Assembly (NCBI GenBank): GCA_005788205.1
Contig: SXYT01000064.1
Coordinates: 1 to 32,343 of the forward strand
Reading direction: 5' to 3'
DNA: 32,343 nucleotides
Source: Actinomycetota bacterium
GTDB lineage: Bacteria > Actinomycetota > Acidimicrobiia > Acidimicrobiales > Ilumatobacteraceae
Made by a program: the position numbers and the translations under genes. The number at the start of each line of letters is the position of its first letter. The first letter of the stretch is position 1. Below the pieces are notes generated by a model, which worked only from the letters and a program-made list of their open reading frames with translations, did not search any database and was not told where the DNA came from. This document shows, piece after piece, positions 24,886 to 30,812 of the stretch.

Positions 24886-24906
24886 CAGGGCAATACCGTA
24901 GTGGGC
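24886..24906. promoter_or_regulatory. 21-bp divergent intergenic region with shared symmetric -10 element
   Basis: The two start codons are only 21 bases apart. TACCGTA (24894-24900) reads TACGGTA on the other strand, so the same bases offer a TAnnnT hexamer in both directions. On the plus strand it ends 7 bases before the ATG at 24907. On the minus strand it ends 9 bases before the ATG at 24885. No ribosome-binding site fits in either direction, which favours leaderless transcripts. Confidence 0.45.
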
Positions 24907-25605
24907 ATGCGCGCGGCGTTGATCGGAAACAGGGAGGACACCGATCCCGGAATCATCGGCCACGTCCTGCGCGAGCGGGGGTTCTCTTTCACCGAGTTCG
25001 CCCGGGAGGATCCCGGTTCGTACCACGACCCTTCCTCGTTCGACCTCGTTCTTGCCATGGGGTCCTCCTGGAGTGCCTACTGGGAGCGGGTGGTCGCAGA
25101 AACCGCCGCCGAACGGGCTTTCCTCGGCGATGCACACCAGGCCGGTGTCCCGGTGCTCGGTGTGTGTTTCGGGGCCCAGCAACTGGCACTGGCCCTGGGG
25201 GGTGCGGTGACCCGGGCGCAGACTCCCGAGGTCGGGTGGCACAATGTCACAAGCATTCCAGAGGCGGCGTCCGTCGCAGGGGCCGAAACCCTTGCAGGAC
25301 AATGGTTTCAGTGGCATTACGACCGGTTCTCGGTGCCCGCCGGGGCGCTGGCCCTGGCTGAGAGCCCAGCTGCCCCCCAGGCGTTCACATCCGGTCGCAC
25401 CCTGGCGCTCCAGTTCCACCCCGAGGTGACCGTGTCGATCGTGGCGCACTGGGCATCGGGTGGCGGGGAGCAGGAACTCCTCGATGCGGGGATCGACCCG
25501 GGGGAGTTGTTCGCGGAGACGGCAGCACTGATGGCGGATGTGGCACCCCGCACCGAGCGGCTCGTGGATTGGTTCCTTGAGAGATCAGCACTAGCGCACG
25601 AATGA
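24907..25605 (+). CDS. class I glutamine amidotransferase domain protein
   Basis: This 232-residue protein has the nucleophile elbow GVCFGAQQLALALGG (Cys87) and the His171/Glu173 pair in QFHPEV. It resembles stand-alone GMP-synthase-like (GuaA N-terminal type) amidotransferases, which release ammonia from glutamine or hydrolyse gamma-glutamyl bonds. No synthetase partner is encoded next to it, so the role is unknown. ATG at 24907 is chosen; GTG at 24901 is possible. Divergent from the threonine ammonia-lyase, it is followed by the second complex I operon after 103 bases. Confidence 0.88.
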   Translation: MRAALIGNREDTDPGIIGHVLRERGFSFTEFAREDPGSYHDPSSFDLVLAMGSSWSAYWERVVAETAAERAFLGDAHQAGVPVLGVCFGAQQLALALGGAVTRAQTPEVGWHNVTSIPEAASVAGAETLAGQWFQWHYDRFSVPAGALALAESPAAPQAFTSGRTLALQFHPEVTVSIVAHWASGGGEQELLDAGIDPGELFAETAALMADVAPRTERLVDWFLERSALAHE

Positions 25606-25708
25606 ACATCACCCCTGCGGCACACAGGTGTGACATGGGCTGCGGGACACGTGCAGGACCGGCGTGGAGTTGGGGGCCGATGTTGGCCCCGTAGTAGTTT
25701 TGCCTCCG
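25606..25708 (+). promoter_or_regulatory. putative promoter and operator of the second complex I operon
   Basis: This 103-bp gap precedes nuoA2. It contains CACAC-AG-GTGTG (25621-25632) and the inverted repeat GGGGCC-GATGTT-GGCCCC (25673-25690). TTGGGG (25670-25675) could be a -35, with TAGTAG (25692-25697) or TAGTTT (25695-25700) as -10. The TAGTTT hexamer ends 8 bases before the ATG and there is no Shine-Dalgarno, which fits a leaderless start. The inverted repeat lies between the -35 and -10, a normal operator place. Confidence 0.4.
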
Positions 25709-26074
25709 ATGTCTCAGTTCCTGCGGTCATACCTCACCGTGATCTGGTTCGGGCTCGCTTCGATCCTGATTGCGGGTCTGCTGCTGGGCATCTCGGCCGT
25801 TCTGCGGCCGAACAAACCCTCCGAGGAGAAGTTGCTGACCTACGAGAGCGGCGTGGACCCGGTCGGCGAGGGCTGGTCCCAGAGCCAGATCCGCTACTAC
25901 GTCTATGCCCTCCTTTTCGTGATCTTCGATGTGGAGGCCGTTTTCATCTTCCCGTGGGCCACCCAACTGGAGCGGTACGCGGGTTTCGGTCTCATCGAGA
26001 TGGGTGTCTTCGTGGCGATCCTCGTTCTCGGTCTCGTGTACGCATGGCGCAAGCGCGTCCTGCGCTGGGCATAG
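25709..26074 (+). CDS. nuoA: NADH-quinone oxidoreductase-like subunit A, second copy
   Basis: This 121-residue protein has the three-helix NuoA fold. The helix 1-2 loop reads YESGVDP, with serine where the first copy has the YECG cysteine, as in cyanobacterial-type NdhC. The helix 2 motif IFDVEAVFIFPWA is intact. ATG at 25709 gives the standard N-terminus; an in-frame ATG at 25664 would add 15 residues and overlap the promoter elements. It is the first gene of an operon lacking nuoEFG. Confidence 0.94.
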   Translation: MSQFLRSYLTVIWFGLASILIAGLLLGISAVLRPNKPSEEKLLTYESGVDPVGEGWSQSQIRYYVYALLFVIFDVEAVFIFPWATQLERYAGFGLIEMGVFVAILVLGLVYAWRKRVLRWA

Positions 26075-26084
26075 GCGGAACATC

Positions 26085-26639
26085 ATGGGTCTTGTCGACA
26101 GGGGGAGGCTCCCCAAGCCCCTCACCACGCTCTTCAACATGGGTCGGTCGTACTCCATGTGGGTCTACCAGTGGGGCCTGGCCTGCTGCGCCATCGAGAT
26201 GGGTGCCGCATTCGGCTCGCCACGCTATGACGTGATGCGCCTCGGTGTCATCCCGCTGCCGGCCAGCCCCCGACAGGCCGACCTCGTGGTCATCTCGGGC
26301 ACTGTCACCGACAAGATGGCGCCGGCCATCAAGCGCCTCTACGAGCAGATGCCCGAACCGAAGTATGTGATCTCCATGGGGTCGTGTGCCAACTGCGGCG
26401 GGCCCTACTGGGACAGCTACTCGGTCACCAAGGGTGTCGACCAGATCATCCCGGTCGACGTGTACGTGCCCGGCTGCCCGCCCCGGCCTGAGGCCCTCCT
26501 CGAGGGGATCGTGCTCCTGCAGCAGCGCATCAAGAACGAGGACATGGGGGCGCGCTGGCGCGGCGAGGGAACGGTGCCCATGAGCGCCGTGGACGGCGAG
26601 TCCGCGGAACGTGGGGGTGTTCCCGTTGTCGCCGGCTGA
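26085..26639 (+). CDS. nuoB: NADH-quinone oxidoreductase-like subunit B, second copy
   Basis: This 184-residue protein carries the N2 ligands Cys34-Cys35 (GLACCAIE), Cys101 (SMGSCANCGG) and Cys131 (PGCPPRPE). The extra Cys104 and the following GPYWDSYS differ from the first copy (CASTGGMFNNYA). The two copies are clearly different subfamilies, not a recent duplication. The cluster is complete, so electrons can reach the quinone site from NuoI2. The start lies 10 bases after the nuoA2 stop. Confidence 0.94.
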   Translation: MGLVDRGRLPKPLTTLFNMGRSYSMWVYQWGLACCAIEMGAAFGSPRYDVMRLGVIPLPASPRQADLVVISGTVTDKMAPAIKRLYEQMPEPKYVISMGSCANCGGPYWDSYSVTKGVDQIIPVDVYVPGCPPRPEALLEGIVLLQQRIKNEDMGARWRGEGTVPMSAVDGESAERGGVPVVAG

Positions 26640-27273
26640 CACCACCGAGGCGCCCCGCGACGAGCGCCGTGAGACCGAACTCGGCGCCATCCTGGGGGCG
26701 CTCGGGGGCAATGTCGCCGACTCGCTCCTCAAGCCGAACGATGACATCTGGGTGCGTGTCACCACCGAGTCGTGGCGCTCCAGTATCGAGACGATCCGCT
26801 CGCTCGGGTACGCGTACTTCTGTTTCCTGTCTGCGATCGACTGGATGCCCTCGCCGTTCGGCAAAGGCGAGAACGATCCCACCCAGCCCGCCCCGGAACG
26901 GGACAACAGCATCGTCCAGGGCTACACCGGGGGTGCCACGCGCTTCCAGCTGCTCGTGCGGCTCGTGATGCCCGGTTCCACCAGCGGCGTGAACATCAAG
27001 TGCGACGTGCCCGATGACTCCATGACGGTGGAGTCGCTCGTGCCGGTCTTTGCCGGCGCAAACTGGCACGAGCGCGAGACATGGGAGATGTTCGGCATCA
27101 ACTTCGCCGGTCACCCTGATCTGCGCCACATGTACCTGCCCCAGGATTTCGAGGGCTTCCCCCTCCGCAAGGACTTCCCCCTGCTTGCCCGCATCGTGAA
27201 GCCCTGGCCGGGCATCGTCGATGTCGAGCCGCTGCCGGGGGACGAGAACGAGGAAGAGAGCGAGCAGTCATGA
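26611..27273 (+). CDS. nuoC: NADH-quinone oxidoreductase-like subunit C, second copy
   Basis: This protein of about 220 residues ends with the canonical signature GANWHERETWEMFGINFAGHPDL, followed by LPQDFEGFPLRKDFP. The start is uncertain: GTG at 26611 or 26617, or TTG at 26626, all overlapping the nuoB2 end. GGAA at 26606-26609 suits 26617. An insert at about 80-108 (SPFGKGENDPTQPAPERDNS region) breaks the fold and is absent from the first copy. The stop overlaps nuoD2 (ATGA). Confidence 0.92.
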   Translation: MGVFPLSPADTTEAPRDERRETELGAILGALGGNVADSLLKPNDDIWVRVTTESWRSSIETIRSLGYAYFCFLSAIDWMPSPFGKGENDPTQPAPERDNSIVQGYTGGATRFQLLVRLVMPGSTSGVNIKCDVPDDSMTVESLVPVFAGANWHERETWEMFGINFAGHPDLRHMYLPQDFEGFPLRKDFPLLARIVKPWPGIVDVEPLPGDENEEESEQS

Positions 27274-28442
27274 CTCTGATCGGCGACCGCCAGCAACTCT
27301 CCTACATCGCCGCGCAGGCCGCCGACGCCCGCGTGAATGTGGAGCTCGAGACCGAGGGCATGACACTCAACATCGGCCCGCAGCACCCCGCCACCCACGG
27401 CACACTGCGCATCATCGCCCGTCTCGACGGCGAGCAGGTCGTGTGGGCCGAGCCGTCCGCCGGGTACATGCACCGTGGCTACGAGAAGCTCACCGAGGTG
27501 CGCACCTTCCCGCAGGTGACTGCACTCGTCAACCGCATCGACTGGCTCGGCAGCTTCGCGAACGAGGTGCCGTTCATCCTCGCCGCGGAGAAGCTCATGG
27601 GTGTGGAGGCCACGCCGCGCGCCCAGCACATCCGGACGATACTGTTCGAGCTGTCGCGCATCGCGAACGTTTCGTTGTTCCTCGGTGATCTCGGGGTGCA
27701 GCTCGGCGCCGTCACGCCGGTCTTCTTCGCGTTCCGCGACCGCGAGTACGTGCTCAACCTGATCGAGGCCGCCACCGGCGGACGTTTCCACCCCAACTTC
27801 GACCGCATCGGCGGACTGAAGGACGACCTGCCGGCGGGCTTCATCGACGAGACGCGCTCGGTGATGAAGAAACTGCGCAACTTCTGCGACGAGATCGAGA
27901 ACCTGCTCTTCGGCAACGAGATCTTCCAGTCGCGCACCCGCGGCATCGGCGTGATCCCGAAGGAGGTCGCGCTCCAGTACGGCCTCAGCGGCGCGAACCT
28001 GCGCGCAAGCGGCGTGGATTGGGACCTGCGCCGTGACCAGAAGATCGCGATGGCGTGGGACAAGGCCGACTGGAAGGTCATCACCCACCCGGACGGTGAC
28101 TCGTTCGCACGCTGCTGGGTGCGCCTGCAGGAGGTCCGCGAGTCCACCCGAATCGTCGACCAACTGCTCGACACCATCCCGGGCGGTCCCGTCATGGTGA
28201 AGGTGCCGAAGATCATCAAGGTGCCCGAGGGCGAGGCGTGGGTGAGCACGGAGAATCCGCTCGGCGAGATGGGCTACTACGTGGTCTCCAAGAATGACCA
28301 GGGTCCGTTCCGGGTGAAGATCCGCAGCGCCTCCTTCAACAACATCTCGATCGTGCCGTGGCTGCTGAAGGGTGTCTACGTGCCCGACATCATCACGATC
28401 CTCGCCTCGCTCTACTTCATCCTCGGGGACATCGACCGTTGA
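27270..28442 (+). CDS. nuoD: NADH-quinone oxidoreductase-like subunit D, second copy with altered quinone site
   Basis: This 390-residue 49-kDa-type subunit retains His43 (GPQHPATHG). It has Trp92 in NRIDWLGSF where the family has the quinone-binding tyrosine, and Gln144 in GVQLGAVTP where it has the aspartate paired with that histidine. The SRIANVSLFLG segment also lacks the usual SHL, and the C-terminal SLDPVxGxVDR reads SLYFILGDIDR. The overall fold is intact and no hydrogenase-type cysteine pairs are present, so it is not a NiFe hydrogenase large subunit. It should still bind near N2, but quinone chemistry may differ. Confidence 0.94.
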   Translation: MTLIGDRQQLSYIAAQAADARVNVELETEGMTLNIGPQHPATHGTLRIIARLDGEQVVWAEPSAGYMHRGYEKLTEVRTFPQVTALVNRIDWLGSFANEVPFILAAEKLMGVEATPRAQHIRTILFELSRIANVSLFLGDLGVQLGAVTPVFFAFRDREYVLNLIEAATGGRFHPNFDRIGGLKDDLPAGFIDETRSVMKKLRNFCDEIENLLFGNEIFQSRTRGIGVIPKEVALQYGLSGANLRASGVDWDLRRDQKIAMAWDKADWKVITHPDGDSFARCWVRLQEVRESTRIVDQLLDTIPGGPVMVKVPKIIKVPEGEAWVSTENPLGEMGYYVVSKNDQGPFRVKIRSASFNNISIVPWLLKGVYVPDIITILASLYFILGDIDR

Positions 28443-29497
28443 TGCATGCCCTCCTTGCCTCTGACGTCCCGTACTGGGCCCAGTCGCTGCTCCGGGTACT
28501 CGGGGGACTGGTGGCGGTGCTGCTCCCCGCGGGCACCGTCGTCTACCTGTTCCTGTTCAAGATGATGTCCTTCATGCAGAGCCGCCTCGGTCCCATGGAG
28601 GCCGGTCCGTACGGTTCGCTGCAGCTCTTCGCTGAGGTCGGAAAGTGGCTGCAGAAAGAGGACATCCACCCCGCCCGTGCCGACAAGTTTCTCTTCAAGA
28701 TCGCGCCGCTCGTCGTTCTCGCCAGCACGTTCCTGCTCGTCGTCGTCGTTCCCTTCGGCCCGGACGCATGGTTCACGAACTTCGAGGCCGGCATCTTCTA
28801 CGCGCTCGCGGTGTCATCGGTGTCCGTGCTCGGCATCCTCATCGCCGGCTGGGCCAGCGCCAACAAGTACTCCCTGCTCGGCGGCCTGCGTGCGGCCGGC
28901 CAGTTGGTCGCCTACGAACTGCCCATGGTCCTCGCTGTCATCGGCGTGGTCATCCAGGCCGGCACCATGAACCTCCAGGAAATCGTGGTCGCCCAGAACG
29001 CGGGCTCGATGTTCGGTTGGGACGGACTCGGCAACCCCTACCTCCTCACGCAATTCGTCGGTTTCGCGGTGTTCATGATTGCGGTGCAGGCAGAACTCAC
29101 CCAGACCCCGTTCGACATGCCGATCGCGGAGTCCGAGCTGGTCTCGGGCTACATGACCGAGTACTCGGGTTTCCGCTTCCTCATCTTCTTCATCGCCGAG
29201 TTCGCCACCGCCGGCGTCTTCTCGATGATCGCCGCCGTCCTCTTCCTCGGCGGGTGGGGCGTGCCGTTCAGCTGGTTCGGATGGACGTCACTCGGTGACA
29301 TCGACAACTGGATGAACATCGTCGGCCCGCTCATCCTCTTCACGAAGATGATCGTGCTCACCTTCCTCATCATGTGGGTCCGTTTCTCGTACCCGCGTTT
29401 CCGCGAGGACCAACTGCAGGGCTTCGCCTGGAAGGTCCTGATCCCTGTCTCTCTCGTCAACATCATGGTGACGGCGATCCTGAAGGTGGCGTTCTGA
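28442..29497 (+). CDS. nuoH: NADH-quinone oxidoreductase-like subunit H, second copy with altered residues
   Basis: This 351-residue membrane subunit keeps QSRLGP (46-51), KEDIHPARADKFLFK and AYE (157-159). The usual ER(K/R) pair before the first cytoplasmic loop is Leu38-Phe39, GPN is GPM, and the ExExE triplet reads I228-A-E230-S-E232. The first copy in this window has Glu45-Arg46 and all three glutamates. It follows nuoD2 directly, where nuoE, nuoF and nuoG would normally lie, and overlaps its stop. Confidence 0.94.
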   Translation: MHALLASDVPYWAQSLLRVLGGLVAVLLPAGTVVYLFLFKMMSFMQSRLGPMEAGPYGSLQLFAEVGKWLQKEDIHPARADKFLFKIAPLVVLASTFLLVVVVPFGPDAWFTNFEAGIFYALAVSSVSVLGILIAGWASANKYSLLGGLRAAGQLVAYELPMVLAVIGVVIQAGTMNLQEIVVAQNAGSMFGWDGLGNPYLLTQFVGFAVFMIAVQAELTQTPFDMPIAESELVSGYMTEYSGFRFLIFFIAEFATAGVFSMIAAVLFLGGWGVPFSWFGWTSLGDIDNWMNIVGPLILFTKMIVLTFLIMWVRFSYPRFREDQLQGFAWKVLIPVSLVNIMVTAILKVAF

Positions 29498-29994
29498 TGG
29501 CCAAGCCCAAGGTCCCCGGTCTGCTGAAGGGGCTCGGAGTCACCTTTGGCACCCTCATGCGCACCGTCACGGAGGGCGCCGCGACGGTGCAGTACCCGCA
29601 CGAGAAGGAGACGCCGCCGATCCGTGCCCGCGGGGTCATCGCCCTGCACGAGGGCAACTGCACCTCCTGCATGCTGTGCGTCCGTTCCTGCCCGGACTGG
29701 TGCATCTACATCGAGGGTCACAAGGAACTCGCCCCACCGCGCCGCGCGGGCGGTGCGCCGCGCAAGGTCAACAAGCTCGACCGTTTCGACATCGACTACG
29801 CGCTCTGCATGTACTGCGGCATCTGTGTGGAGGTGTGCCCGTTCGATGCGCTGTTCTGGAGCCCCGAGTACGAGTACTCCGAGCCCCGTATCTCGGACCT
29901 CCTCCACGACAAGTCGAAGCTCGGCGAGTGGATGGAGACCGTCCCGGAGGCCCCCGAGCTCGAGGCGGGCGCCGAGAAGAAGGGCAAGAAGTGA
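29497..29994 (+). CDS. nuoI: NADH-quinone oxidoreductase-like subunit I, second copy
   Basis: This 165-residue protein carries two complete 4Fe-4S motifs: Cys55, 58, 61, 65 and Cys104, 107, 110, 114. Cys69 (CPDWC) is an extra, matching an extra cysteine at the same place in the b6c-operon ferredoxin. In the absence of NuoE, NuoF and NuoG here, this subunit would be the entry point for electrons, so its exposed surface should dock the donor. The Glu/Lys-rich C-terminal tail is poorly conserved. The ATG overlaps the nuoH2 stop. Confidence 0.94.
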   Translation: MAKPKVPGLLKGLGVTFGTLMRTVTEGAATVQYPHEKETPPIRARGVIALHEGNCTSCMLCVRSCPDWCIYIEGHKELAPPRRAGGAPRKVNKLDRFDIDYALCMYCGICVEVCPFDALFWSPEYEYSEPRISDLLHDKSKLGEWMETVPEAPELEAGAEKKGKK

Positions 29995-30506
29995 TGCTGG
30001 CCGCAGACCTTCTGGTCGCCCAGAACGTGGGTTTCTACCTGATCGCCGGCGTAATGGTCGTCGGCGCCCTGCGCGTGGTCACCTCCAACAACGTGGTGCA
30101 CGCGGCACTGTGGCTGGTGGTCGTGCTCGCCGGAGCCGCCGCCCAGTACGTGCTCCTCGCCGCTGAGTTCGTGGCCATCACCCAGGTGCTCGTCTACATC
30201 GGCGCCGTGATGGTCCTGTTCCTGTTCGGCACCATGCTCACCCGTGCGCGCATCGGCGCCGAGAAGGACCTCAACAACAAGAACTGGGTTCTCGGTGTCC
30301 CTGTTGCCGTGTTGATGCTCGCCACCATGGTGATCGCCCTCAACGACGGTTTCGGCAACGAGCAACTGCCCCTTGATGCGCCCCCCATCAACACCGAGAC
30401 CATCTCCGACCAGATCTTCGGCCCCTACCTGCTGCCCTTCTGGGCACTCTCGTTCGTGCTCCTCGCCGCTGTCATCGGCGCGATAGTGCTGGCCAGGAAG
30501 GACTGA
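29994..30506 (+). CDS. nuoJ: NADH-quinone oxidoreductase-like subunit J, second copy
   Basis: This 170-residue five-helix protein has the ND6-type segment ITQVLVYIGAVMVLFLFGTMLTRA. ATG at 29994 is preferred to GTG at 29991; it overlaps the nuoI2 stop. The loop between helices 4 and 5 (NEQLPLDAPPINTETISDQIF region) differs from the first copy. It is a normal pump-arm subunit. Confidence 0.92.
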   Translation: MLAADLLVAQNVGFYLIAGVMVVGALRVVTSNNVVHAALWLVVVLAGAAAQYVLLAAEFVAITQVLVYIGAVMVLFLFGTMLTRARIGAEKDLNNKNWVLGVPVAVLMLATMVIALNDGFGNEQLPLDAPPINTETISDQIFGPYLLPFWALSFVLLAAVIGAIVLARKD

Positions 30507-30508
30507 CC

Positions 30509-30808
30509 GTGCTGCTGAACCAGTTCCTCATCCTCGGTGCCGTGCTGTTCTCCATCGGCGTGTACGGCGTCATCGCCCGTCGCAACGCGGTGCTCGTGCT
30601 CATGTCGATCGAGCTCATCCTGAACTCGGTGAACATCAACCTCCTCGCGTTCTCGCTGCGCAGCGGCACCGCTGACGGTCACACGTTCGCTCTCTATGTC
30701 ATTGCGGTCGCTGCCGCCGAGGTCGGCGTGGGGCTGGCAATGGTCCTGCTCATGTACCGCAACCGTCGGTCCATCGGCCTCGACGAACTCGCAGAGATGA
30801 AGGGCTGA
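30509..30808 (+). CDS. nuoK: NADH-quinone oxidoreductase-like subunit K, second copy
   Basis: This 99-residue three-helix protein retains both buried glutamates, Glu35 (MSIELILNSVN) and Glu71 (VAAAEVGVGL), so the proton path of this complex looks functional. The start is GTG at 30509, two bases after the nuoJ2 stop. Confidence 0.93.
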   Translation: MLLNQFLILGAVLFSIGVYGVIARRNAVLVLMSIELILNSVNINLLAFSLRSGTADGHTFALYVIAVAAAEVGVGLAMVLLMYRNRRSIGLDELAEMKG

Positions 30809-30812
30809 CCCC

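Noticed and set aside
23659..25449. A 596-residue version of threonine ammonia-lyase
   Set aside because: The extra N-terminal residues overlap the divergent amidotransferase gene and resemble its antisense. The start at 24885 fits the family.
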